NCBI GenBank assembly: GCA_951801955.1
Contig: CATOOV010000008.1
Coordinates: 1-64,000 of the forward strand
Length of the DNA stretch: 64,000 nt
From: an uncultured Lachnospiraceae bacterium
Lineage (GTDB): Bacteria; Bacillota; Clostridia; Lachnospirales; Lachnospiraceae
Direction of reading: 5' to 3'
Positions within the stretch are counted from its first letter, which is position 1, and each line of letters begins with the position of its first letter. Positions 49,899 through 60,010 of the stretch are shown in pieces. The position numbers and the translations under genes were made by a program. The notes below the pieces were generated by a model. The model saw only the letters and a program-made list of their open reading frames with translations, did not search any database and was not told the origin of the DNA.

Positions 49899-50815
49899 TT
49901 ATTTTGTAATCAACTCTACTTCTACAGGCAAGGATTTTTCTACTTCTTCCCCAGCAATCAGGCGGATTGCCGTAAGGATTGCCGTTTCACCCATCAATTC
50001 CGGCTTCTGTGCCACTGTAGCTATCATTCTTCCACCTTTGACTTCATTTACTGCATCATCTGTTGCGTCAAAGCCTACAACTTTAATATCCTTTCCGGTT
50101 GCTGCAATTGCCTGAAGCACTCCTAATGCCATCTCATCATTATGGGCAAATACGCCTTTGATGGAACCGTCTGATTGGAGCACATTTTCCATAACCGTCA
50201 TGCCCTCTGCGCGATCGAAATTAGCGCTCTGGCTTGCCCCACATCCAGAGCTTCGTCTGCTGCTTCGTGGAAACCAGCGCCCCGGTCAATGGTCGCGGAC
50301 GCGCCAGGAACACCTTGCAGTTCCGCTACCTTTGCGCCTTCACCAATCTGTTCAATCAGATATTCCGTAGCCATTCTTGCGCCAGCTACATTATCAGATG
50401 CAATCTGGCAATCCACATCAACGCCATTCACCACACGGTCAACAGAAATAACCTTGATCCCTTGGGAAATTGCGTTCTGCACTGCGGGAGCCACTGCGTC
50501 AGAATCTACCGGATTCACAATCAACACACTTACATTTTTTGATATCAAATCCTCAATGTCATTCTGTTGCTTTGCACTGTCATCCCCTGCATCTGCAACT
50601 ACCAAATTTACGCCTTTTTCTTTTGCTGTGGCTTTTGCACCTTCTGCAAGAGACACGAAAAATGGATTGTTCAGTGTGGAGACAGAAAGCTCAACGGAAC
50701 CATTTCCAGTGCTTTCCATAACCTCCCCCTTGCCATCAATCGTGATTGCGTTACACCCTGTGAGACCAAATGCCATACACAATACCAACACAATACTTGT
50801 TATTCTTTTCATCAT
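49899..50815 (-). pseudogene. rbsB: Ribose/sugar ABC transporter substrate-binding protein, frameshifted
   Basis: ORFs 50198-50815 and 49899-50201 join across a frameshift near the CCCC run 50236-50239 (GALDV.../ASQSANFDRAEGMTVMENVLQSDG...). Confidence 0.85.
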
Positions 50816-50857
50816 CTCTTTTCTCCTTTCCCTATCTGTACCAAATTGCCGCGCAAA

Positions 50858-51787
50858 TTATCTCTTCCGATCTGATAATACGGCAATCAGGATTACAAAT
50901 CCTTTGATTACATCCTGATAGTAAGAAGACACGCCAAGGATGTTAAGCCCATTGTTCAATACTGCGATAATCAGTACGCCGATTAAGGTTCCATAAATCT
51001 TTCCCCGACCGCCGCTCATACTTGTTCCGCCCAAAGCTACGGCTGCGATTGCATCAAGCTCGTATCCAGATCCAAGCGTGGGCTGTGCAGAACCGGACCT
51101 GGACAGCAGAATCAAACCAGCAAATGCAGACATAAATCCAGAGATCGCATATACGATAATCTTTGTCTTATTGATATTAATACCTGCAAGTTTGGCGCAT
51201 TTCCAGTTGCATAGACCGCACGCCCGAAAGTAGTCTTGTTCAGCAAGAAATAGAATCCGACAAAAATTAAAATCAACAGGATTACCGGAATAGGGATACG
51301 ATAGAAGTTCCCTCTTCCCACCAGCTTCAGCACAAAGCTGTCTCCAGGTTAGAAATTGGTTTCCCACCAGTAAAGATCATCGTTGCACCACGGTAAACAG
51401 TCATCGTAATCAATGTTGCGATGAATGCCTGCAGCCTTCCTTTTGTTACCAGAAAACCACTGACAGCTCCAAGCATCGTTCCGATCACCAGCGCCAAAAG
51501 CATTGCAAGCCCTGCCGGAACCCCGGCTGTAATCATGCCTGCGCAGAGTACCGTACTCAAGGCAAGAACCGAGCCGACAGATAAGTCAATGGCATCGGTC
51601 AAGATTACACAGGTTATGCCAAATGCAACCAGCCCGTTAATTGAAGACTGATGGAGCAGGGATAAAAAGTTACTTCCCGTCCTGAATTCAGGACTTATGA
51701 TACTGATTCCGACAACCAGCAGTAACAGCGCGATAAGGGCGCCCAGATCCTGAATATGATCCGTAATTTTTTTTATTTGCTTCCATT
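50858..51787 (-). pseudogene. rbsC: Ribose/sugar ABC transporter permease, frameshifted at least twice
   Basis: ORFs 50858-51367 and 51327-51602 are RbsC parts (ILTDAIDLSVGSVLALS; ALGGTSMSGGRGKIYGTLIGVLIIAVLNNGLNILGVSSYYQDVIKG); initiation region out of frame across an A8 run. Confidence 0.85.
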
Positions 51788-51878
51788 AAATCATACCTCC
51801 TGTCGCTAATGTCATGATAGTATGTCTCATATAGGACAATACCCTTGAAATATCTGAATTTATGATACCGTTCTTTTT
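51785..51878 (-). pseudogene. rbsA: Apparent rbsA C-terminal remnant
   Basis: MKKNGIINSDISRVLSYMRHTIMTLATGGMI*; the ending IMTLATGG resembles RbsA C-termini and sits directly before rbsC. Confidence 0.45.
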
Positions 51879-51884
51879 CATCCT

Positions 51885-52775
51885 TTACTCCTCCATTGCT
51901 TTTTTTACTTCATCGCGGGACGGCATTCCTCCCTGCGCTCCAAATTTCTCTGTAGACAGCCCAGCCGCTGTATTGGCAAAAGCAAGGGCTTTTGCAATAT
52001 CCATCCCTTCTGTAACCGCTACCGTAAAGGCTCCATTCAAAGTGTCCCCAGCACCAGTGGTATCTACAACATTTGCTTTTCTCGCAGGCACCAGAATCAC
52101 TTCTCCGCTCTTAAGACATGTACTAACCCCCCTGGCTCCTTGTGTAATCACCAGTTTTTCAGGATATTTTTTCATCATTTCCTCAAAAAAAATGTTCTCG
52201 CCAAACAAAATTACGGCTTCATGTTCATTCGGCGTCAAATATGTTACTTTCTCCAAAATCTCTGGTTTTACCGGTCGTGCAGGTCCTGGATTCAAAACCA
52301 CCTTCACGCCATTTTCTGCACACAATCCAACCACATACTCAACCGTCTCTTGTGGTATTTCGTGCTGCAGCAGGACAATTTCACATTCCAGAAGGGAATC
52401 TTTTACTCCATTTACATAGTCTATGCCTACATAGTCATTGGTTCCTGCAACAACGATAATCGTATTGTCATTGTCTCCAACTGTGATCATTGCCAGTCCG
52501 GTTGGCGTCCCTGGAATTGTCTGAATACATTTTGTCTCAACGCCTGTTTCCTGCAGATTTTTTACGAGGCTTGCACCTGCAGCATCATCCCCTACGCATC
52601 CGAACATCTCAACTTGGGCGCCAAGTTTTGCCATGGCTACAGCCTGGTTCGCTCCCTTCCCCCCTGGAATGTACTTCAGATCTTCACCTTTTACCGTTTC
52701 TCCTTTGAGTGGAATCCGTTCTGCTTTTACCGTCATATCCATATTGATACTTCCGACTACCCCAATTTTTCCCAT
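51885..52775 (-). CDS. rbsK: Ribokinase
   Basis: GSINMDMTVKAERIPLKGETVKGEDLKYIPGGKGANQAVAMAKLGAQVEMFGCVGDD...DTTGAGDTLNGAFTVAV. Confidence 0.95.
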   Translation of the reverse strand: MGKIGVVGSINMDMTVKAERIPLKGETVKGEDLKYIPGGKGANQAVAMAKLGAQVEMFGCVGDDAAGASLVKNLQETGVETKCIQTIPGTPTGLAMITVGDNDNTIIVVAGTNDYVGIDYVNGVKDSLLECEIVLLQHEIPQETVEYVVGLCAENGVKVVLNPGPARPVKPEILEKVTYLTPNEHEAVILFGENIFFEEMMKKYPEKLVITQGARGVSTCLKSGEVILVPARKANVVDTTGAGDTLNGAFTVAVTEGMDIAKALAFANTAAGLSTEKFGAQGGMPSRDEVKKAMEE

Positions 52776-53354
52776 AGCTCTTCATCTCCTTTATCAATCT
52801 TGTAATTTATATTATAAACATTTATATAAAATTTTCAATATTTTTTTGTATTTAATTTATATACCACCTATAATTCGTATATATTATACAGTTTTTAATT
52901 TATATTTTTATCTAATTTTACCATAATATATTTTTATTTCTAAGTTAATATTTGTTTATCCGCTTTCTAGGATTATCATTTTTATATAAATTTTTTATAA
53001 TATTTTATATAACCAGTTAATACAGCCAAATACCACACAGCAAGCTGACAGGACATGTCTTAGCTTGTTTTTCGCAAGTTCTCCCTAAGGAGCGGGAGAT
53101 TTGCTCCCAAAGGGCGCTTACCCTCGCGGCTGTCTGCACTCCGTTTCGGTCCATGCTTCACATACGCCGCTGGCGCATAGCACCGTCAAATATCTATGGA
53201 AACATTGCCATGTTCCTAAATGCCCTTTGGGTACATTGCTCGCGGAAATAAACGCTTTAGCAATTCACATTACTAAAGCGTTTCAATGTAAAAAAATAGA
53301 ACCTCTGTATCCTTTTTCATACATCAGTCCTATATCACACTATAACTTCCTGTA

Positions 53355-54371
53355 TTAAGGCACACATCCTTTTTTTATTTCTTTTACGCTTTTGCGTTCT
53401 ATAAATTCCGCACAAACTTGAATTTTTACCTTTGCCTCACTAGTTTTGCCTTCCGCAGACAACAGCTCCCGAACCGCCCTTGCCCCCAGCTCCTGCTTAT
53501 ATACATGGACCGTAGACAGCGGCGGATCTGACACGATTCCATAAGCGATATCATCAAAACCTATCATGGAAATGTCTTCTGGTATCTGATAGCCATATTC
53601 CTTGATCGCCTGCATACTCCCAATTGCAATCACATCATTATCTGCAAAAAATGCCGTTGGCACCTCTTTTGTCCTTCCAAGGTATTCCTTCATCTTTTGA
53701 TATGCCGTCTCAATTCTGGTTCCAAGCGTTACAATGTATTCTGCCTGGACTGGATATCCATATTGGTTCATCACCTGATAATATCCCTTTTCACGAGACC
53801 GAAATGCCTGTATCCGAAATTCCCCTCGTAAATAACCGATTCTTGTATGTCCCTTTTGGACCAGATAGTCCATGGCTTCTATTGCCGCCTCTGTATCGTT
53901 GATTAATACGCTGTCAAATGCATACTTATCACTGCGCCCATCCAATAATACAATTCTGTTTTTTGCACTGGCATAGGGTTCATAATCTTCTTCAAGCATC
54001 TCCGTCCCCAAAAGTATTACTGCACCCTGCATATCTGTCAAAATATCAGAAAGCTGTTCCTGGTAATCTGGATCACTAATGTCCACATAACAGAATACCA
54101 TCTCATATCCCATAAGCTTTGCTTGGCGTTCCACTCCCTCAATCACAGCCGGATGAAAAAAGCTTTCGTCAATAATCAGCCCATTCCTTCGAAATATCAC
54201 AAAGCGGATTTTTGTAATTTCCTCTTCCATGCGATAGCCAAGTTCCTGTGCAGCTTTCAGAATCTTTTTTGCGGTTTCTTTATTTACTCCCTTTTTGCGG
54301 TTCAGCGCATTTGATACCGTAGACATTGAAAAACCGGTATCTTCACTGATTTTACGAATATTTACCTTCAT
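53355..54371 (-). CDS. LacI family regulator (probable ribose operon regulator)
   Basis: MKVNIRKISEDTGFSMSTVSNALNRKKGVNKETAKKILKAAQELGY. Confidence 0.93.
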   Translation of the reverse strand: MKVNIRKISEDTGFSMSTVSNALNRKKGVNKETAKKILKAAQELGYRMEEEITKIRFVIFRRNGLIIDESFFHPAVIEGVERQAKLMGYEMVFCYVDISDPDYQEQLSDILTDMQGAVILLGTEMLEEDYEPYASAKNRIVLLDGRSDKYAFDSVLINDTEAAIEAMDYLVQKGHTRIGYLRGEFRIQAFRSREKGYYQVMNQYGYPVQAEYIVTLGTRIETAYQKMKEYLGRTKEVPTAFFADNDVIAIGSMQAIKEYGYQIPEDISMIGFDDIAYGIVSDPPLSTVHVYKQELGARAVRELLSAEGKTSEAKVKIQVCAEFIERKSVKEIKKGCVP

Positions 54372-54710
54372 AACTTTTCAATCCTCTCATCTATTGACCA
54401 AAACATCAAATCATAAAAACCTGTCTGGCACATTTATGATTGGTGTAGTAAATATTATTATATCATATCTAAAAATTTTTAGAGTATAAAAATAAAAATT
54501 TTTGTAAATTATTTCGATATGCACAGATTGCCAACTTAGACGGCTGCCCATGCTATGAGCCTACCACCCCCGCTGGTGGACAGCCTGATTTCCCTTGGCA
54601 GCCGCATCTGTTTAAAAAAATATTCTGACGATTACAAGCAATATAGTAAAAATCAAGTTTATGGCAGTGCGTCTCACCTTATATGGAGAAAGGTTCCCCC
54701 TTCGTTCTTT

Positions 54711-55162
54711 TCATCTTTGGATTGACTTTGCCGTCTTCTTCACAGATTTATTCAATTGCTGGTACTGTTTTACCGCTTCCTTTGTCGCGCCTGCAAATTG
54801 TATATCCGTAGGAAATACCGCCACATAAGAAATCCCGTTCCACTTGCCAATCAGTTCATATTGTGGCAACTCCATATAAGTATCGTCTTTATATCTCATA
54901 ATGGAAAAAATCCATCCCTTACCGGTTTCCATATGGCACTTTTTTGAAGAAAATGCCACATAGGAACCATGTTTTTTATTTTTGTTTCTTTTTATCACAT
55001 AGTTGTTTTTCCAATTTGCCGGCAGCCTTACTGTAAAGTCAGAAGCGGCTTTGATTGTAATTTTCTTATCTTTGGATGCTGCCGTCCCCTTTCATAGACA
55101 GGGGGTACCCTGCCACAAGTGACAGGGCGATAACAACCGCCAGAAAAAAACGGAACTTTTTC
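54711..55162 (-). pseudogene. Frameshifted small secreted protein
   Basis: Signal peptide MKKFRFFLAVVIALSLVAGYPLS then a frameshift near GAAAGGGGACGG into TAASKDKKITIKAASDFTVRLPANWKNNYVIKRNKNKKHGSYVAFSSKK. Confidence 0.65.
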
Positions 55163-55300
55163 ATAAAATCCTCCATTTCCTTTTTTGTTTTCACCGTAAA
55201 TCATGTCTGCTATTTTTTAATGTGAATGCTCTTTGCCGTGCTCCAAGCGCTTGTCAGCTTTTTTCCTTCCTCAAGCTTGTATGCCCTGATACACACATAA

Positions 55301-56048
55301 CTATTTCTTATTCTTTTTCAGTCCTTTTATGGTCGCTTTCGCACCTTTGGCATCCACAATCTTAGCACCTTTTTGAAACTTACTGTCCAAAGCATACTGG
55401 ACCTCATATCCTTTTGCGCCAGAAACTTTTTTGCTGGTAATCTGCGCTTTCTTTCCCTTGATGTTGGTAAGTTTGGAAATGGACGGTCTTTTGATTGTAG
55501 TAATTTTGAGATTCACCACACCCATATTTTTGTATTGATTGCCAACCAGCTTCGTCTTCTCCCACCAATCATAAGACTCGTTACCACTCACTGCAAGATA
55601 ATAAGTTCCTGTCGAAAGCATGGTATTGGAAGAAGACGCCTTCTGATAATATGTCTGACCTGTCACGTTAAAGGACGTGATATATTTATGGCTTGATTTA
55701 TACAGTGTCACCCCTGCAGCGCTAAGCGGAAATTTTCCGACTCCCAACGGATTTTCCAAGGACACCGAAATTTTTGCCCCAGTTCCTTCTGTTACCGAAA
55801 ATTTATACCAGCTTGTCCTAGTTGCGCTGCTCAAAAATCCACTCACTTTCTTGTCTGTGGAAATAGCTTTTGCCCTTGCCCAAAAGCCGTTCCATGGCGT
55901 CATCTCCTGGAAGCATCATCCGCTTTTTCCTGATTTTCAATGCCTCATTTTTCGTAATCGTTGTAATCCAAGGCTTAAACTTATGTACATTCCTCAGTTG
56001 ATTCAAATTTTCGTATGCTTTCAAAAGGAATATTGGCAAATTGCACAA
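55301..56048 (-). pseudogene. Fusion of an ECF sigma-factor fragment to a truncated secreted PPC/Fn3-like protein
   Basis: 55818-56048 encodes AYENLNQLRNVHKFKPWITTITKNEALKIRKKR (sigma region 2-like); 55301-55903 in another frame encodes KAISTDKKVSGFLSSATRTSWYKFSV...GTYYLAVSG. Confidence 0.6.
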
Positions 56049-56269
56049 ATGAGTGTAAAACGTTGTGACTTGTCCTGACAGTTCGAATTTCTTTGTGTTC
56101 TGTTTTTAAAGCGACAGCCCTATTTGAGGCGCAAACACAAAGGGTGGAAGATGTGTGTTTGCATTTTTCTTTCTTTCACCCTTTCCCACTTATCTTATAA
56201 CGAAAAAGAAACCAGAACTATATCTGTCTGGCATCTTTATATTTCTATTCTCTATTCATATCTTAAAAT

Positions 56270-57900
56270 TTATCTTGATTTTTTCTTAGTCGGAGTTTCT
56301 ATTCCCTTTTGACGTTCCAATTTACATATTACATCAGTTACCCGACTGTATACTTCAATAAAATCCGGTTTATTTTTTATGCCCTTCATTTTATTATAAG
56401 CTTCACCCAACTTGGCGATCTGAGTTTTATATGTTTCTAAATCCCCCCATTCCCTACCTGTTTCAGTCCATATTTGATACAATTCTTCTATTCATATCCC
56501 GAATATTCCGGTAAATGTTTCTTATCAAAACACGCATTGTAAGCAAAAAGCTTCCGCACACCATAAGTATCTAGCCACTCTTTAACCTCTTTTAAAGCCT
56601 GTCTTCTGCTTGTAACACAAGCCTTCTTTTCGTCAAATTGTAATGCATTTGAATATCTTCCACCTACTCTATATTCAGGAACAATTATATAATATACCGA
56701 GTCAATTTTTTTCTTAGTTTCTGAATCAGCAACTACTACACCTATCGACATTACCTCATCATTCCAATTTGTTTCAGTATCAATTACTGCAAATTTCCCC
56801 ATAGTATTTCTAGCTGACTTTTTCCAAGATAATTTATTTGTGGAATCTAATGGTATTCCGATTGGTTCATAATAGTTTTCAACTTTATATCTTCATCTAT
56901 TTGATAATTGTCAAAATAAACCGCCTCCTGATATATTCCAATACAGGGGGATAAATCTATTAAACCGTCTGTACTTTTTATTTCTATTATTGAATCATCT
57001 GTTTGTTCAAGCTTGTTAATTTTTAACAGTGAATAAGACCTTTCTACATCCTCTTTATATTTGAAATCAAACATTCCGCTTATATCCAAATCATCAAATT
57101 TCTCATTGGTTGGCAAAAAGGTTGAAAGCGTTTTTTCAGACAGCATAGCTTCATCCGGTTTCACAAAAATTATATGATTTTTTCCTCTGCTGGCTGCGAC
57201 ACAAAAAATATTTCTCAGAATAATATACGACTGCTGTGGTTTTGATATCCTTGTACTCCAATAACTTTCCGTAAAATCAAAAACAACGCAGATTTTTCAT
57301 TCCAACCCTTTACTGCTGTCATAAGTTGTAAATATTGCAGAATCTTCTCTTGGTACCGTCTTTCCCATCGAATCATTATCTGATATCGATGCATACACTG
57401 TATTCTTATTATATTTATTTGGATACCTTTCTTCTAAAATATTTAATGTGTCAGACATCGTTCCTGTTCTTGCTCCTAAACACAGAATATCCGCCGGAGT
57501 TTGATCTGACAAAAATGGTATCACATCTTCTTTTGACATTTCTGCCACCTTGCAGGAATTATTTACTCCGATGATTTGTTTTTTCCACACCCTTCCAAGC
57601 ATAGATGCTAAATTATTTGACAATCGGAAACATTGTGTAAACTTCAATCTAAGGTGTTCTTCCAGAAATTCCTTCATAAATGATTCAACATTTAATGTTG
57701 TTTTATCATATATTTTCTGCTCCATATCACCAACTGCAATAATCTGGATATCTGGATTGCAAGATTTCACCCATAGCAATAACTCTGCTAATTCCTGTTC
57801 AATATCCTGATACTCATCAATAATCAGAATATCATATTTTTTAACGAGCGGTTTTATCTGAATAACTTTCTGTATCAGATCCGAAACCCCAACTGATATA
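56270..57900 (-). pseudogene. Degraded second copy of the helicase/DEDDh exonuclease gene
   Basis: ORFs 57297-57779, 56847-57164 and 56488-56802 are near-identical in parts to the 44192-46636 protein; the Walker A region (~80 aa) and the nuclease middle are missing. Confidence 0.9.
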
Positions 57901-58178
57901 CCACGTTCCCATAAAATTTTATAACTGAAAATCTAAAGGTGTACCCATATCAAGCTCTCCTGTTTCTCATCTTTGTATTTATCAATCTCATTGTAAAATC
58001 CGAACCATATGCTGCACCATTAAGTAGTATCTAAACTTATAAGATATTTTGATACCATACTATTATATCTTCAATTACTGAAAATTCCTACATATTTTAT
58101 ATAGATCAACAAAATTTTTTCAAAAGGAACAAAAAACATAGTAAATGATAAGGCATATATCATTTCATTCCAAAAACA

Positions 58179-58219
58179 GGAAAAGAAAGTATCATCGCCT
58201 CACATGATACTTCCTTTCC
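58179..58219 (-). terminator. Terminator downstream of the S8 peptidase remnant
   Basis: Minus strand GGAAAGGAAGTATCATGTGAGGCGATGATACTTTCTTTTCC. Confidence 0.6.
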
Positions 58220-58248
58220 ATTCTTAGCCTAAATCCATTTGCCTAACC

Positions 58249-58380
58249 TCACCCCGGCAAACTATCCCTCAGACACAGCACGCCCCAGCCAAGCTGTGGA
58301 TTGGGATATTCCAGCAGAATCGGCAGATGCCTTGCCCCCCGCAAGAGATATGCCTTCACTTTCTCCCCGTATGGTGCTGT
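58249..58380 (-). pseudogene. 3' end (44 codons) of an S8 (subtilase-like) peptidase gene, cut by the recombinase element
   Basis: LTAPYGEKVKAYLLRGARHLPILLEYPNPQLGWGVLCLRDSLPG*; resembles clostridial S8 peptidase C-termini; open reading is interrupted at the recombinase gene end. Confidence 0.6.
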
Positions 58381-58390
58381 CAAGTAAGGA

Positions 58391-60010
58391 CTAACAATTT
58401 TTTATACTTTTTTTAGATTTTTTCATTTTTTCTTTATAAACTATATCAAAGTGCGATTTCCCATATACATATATAGCTTCAATCCATTCATCCGCTACTT
58501 CTCTGGTAAGGCTTTCCATTCTCCCAGTGTATTCAACCTCTTCCTGATGTAAACTGCTTTCTTCTTCACGCCGCCCTCTTTCTTCCTGTATCTTTTGAAG
58601 CTGCTCACTTAATCTGCTTTCTTCCTCTCTCAATGCCTCCACCCTGTTCAGATATGTTCTCCGCTCCATCTGATCCAGTTTATATCGTTCATAAAGATAC
58701 TGCTTTTCTCTCTTTAATGAATCCTGTTTCTGCTCCAACACCATGCACACTTTTTTTATCTCTTTTACCGAATGGAATTTTGACTGATTATCGTCTGTCA
58801 TCAAAAAACCTGCATCAGGTTTCTGATCTTTTCTATCCAAAATTCCTTGCTCTAACTCCTGATTGATACGTTCCAGAACAGCCGCTTCCAGTTCCGGCTC
58901 CCTTAGCCGTTCACCGATACATCTGCTTTCCTGTTCATATGCCGCCTTTTGACAGGTAAAGCATGGCGTACTCTTGCATCTGATCCGCACCAAACTTCTT
59001 TTACAATGCCCACACCGCAGTTTGCCCAACAATATGCTCTCCTCTTTCCGGTTGTGCTTTTTCCCTTTCTGCCATCCATTGTTCTTTATCACTTCTGACG
59101 CCAGCAAAAACTCCTGCTCTGTAACGATAGCCTCATGCATATCCGGGACACATATCTGTTTTGCATCCGGCACCTGCCAAAAATGACTGCCGCCTACCTC
59201 TGTCACTTTGGTTCTTCCATTTACGATAGTTCCAAGATAAACCTTGTTCTGAAGAATTTTCCGAACCTTCCCACAATTCCAGTACCCTTCTTCATCCATG
59301 ATATGATACTGCTGTTTCTTCTGATTTTTATACCATCCTGGCGTTGGTATTTTTTCTTTATTTAATATTTGTGCTATTTTTCCAGTCCTGTATCCCTCAC
59401 AGGCCAGTTCGAAAATCCGTTTGACATACTGCGCCGCCACTTCATCCACGGCCAGGACTTTCTTATTCTCGGAAAACTGATAGCCAAACGGCGCCCTGGG
59501 ACCAATGAAATCGCCCCTCTTTCTCCTTACCAGCAATGAAGAACGCATTTTTTCAGACAAATCCTTGCTATACATGTCATAGAGAAGACTCTTGAAAGCA
59601 ATCTCAATCCCTCCGGTTGTTCCTACGTGATCGTTACTGTCGTATCCATCGTTGATCGCAATAAACCGGACTCCCATAAAAGGAAATATCTGTTCTAAGT
59701 AATCCCCCACTTCCAAATAATTTCTCCCAAACCTGGAAAGGTCTTTCACAATGATGCAGCATATTTTCCCTTCCCTGGCTAGCGACAGCATCTCTCTTAC
59801 TGCAGGTCGGTCAAAGTTTGTTCCACTGTATCCATCATCCACAAACTCCAACGGCTGTACAGCGGGATAAAGCTGTTTGTCACGGACATACCGTGCGATC
59901 AATTCTCTTTGATGGCTGATACTGTCACTCTCTGCTTTCGTATCATCCAATATTACGTCCCCATCTTCCACGGAAAGCCTGAAATATTCAGCCAGAAATT
60001 TCTCTGCCAT
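58391..60010 (-). CDS. Large serine recombinase 1
   Basis: AEYFRLSVEDGD...QRELIARYVRDK...DDGYSGTNFDRPAVREMLSLAREGKICCIIVKDLSRFGRNYLEVGDYLEQIFP; zinc ribbon CGHCKRSLVRIRCKSTPCFTC. Confidence 0.95.
   Translation of the reverse strand: MAEKFLAEYFRLSVEDGDVILDDTKAESDSISHQRELIARYVRDKQLYPAVQPLEFVDDGYSGTNFDRPAVREMLSLAREGKICCIIVKDLSRFGRNYLEVGDYLEQIFPFMGVRFIAINDGYDSNDHVGTTGGIEIAFKSLLYDMYSKDLSEKMRSSLLVRRKRGDFIGPRAPFGYQFSENKKVLAVDEVAAQYVKRIFELACEGYRTGKIAQILNKEKIPTPGWYKNQKKQQYHIMDEEGYWNCGKVRKILQNKVYLGTIVNGRTKVTEVGGSHFWQVPDAKQICVPDMHEAIVTEQEFLLASEVIKNNGWQKGKKHNRKEESILLGKLRCGHCKRSLVRIRCKSTPCFTCQKAAYEQESRCIGERLREPELEAAVLERINQELEQGILDRKDQKPDAGFLMTDDNQSKFHSVKEIKKVCMVLEQKQDSLKREKQYLYERYKLDQMERRTYLNRVEALREEESRLSEQLQKIQEERGRREEESSLHQEEVEYTGRMESLTREVADEWIEAIYVYGKSHFDIVYKEKMKKSKKSIKNC

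Noticed and set aside
53040-53230. Possible extra repeat or RNA (GC-rich stretch with gccctttgggtacattgctcgc)
   Set aside because: Only short partial similarity to repeat family B; boundaries cannot be defined by eye.
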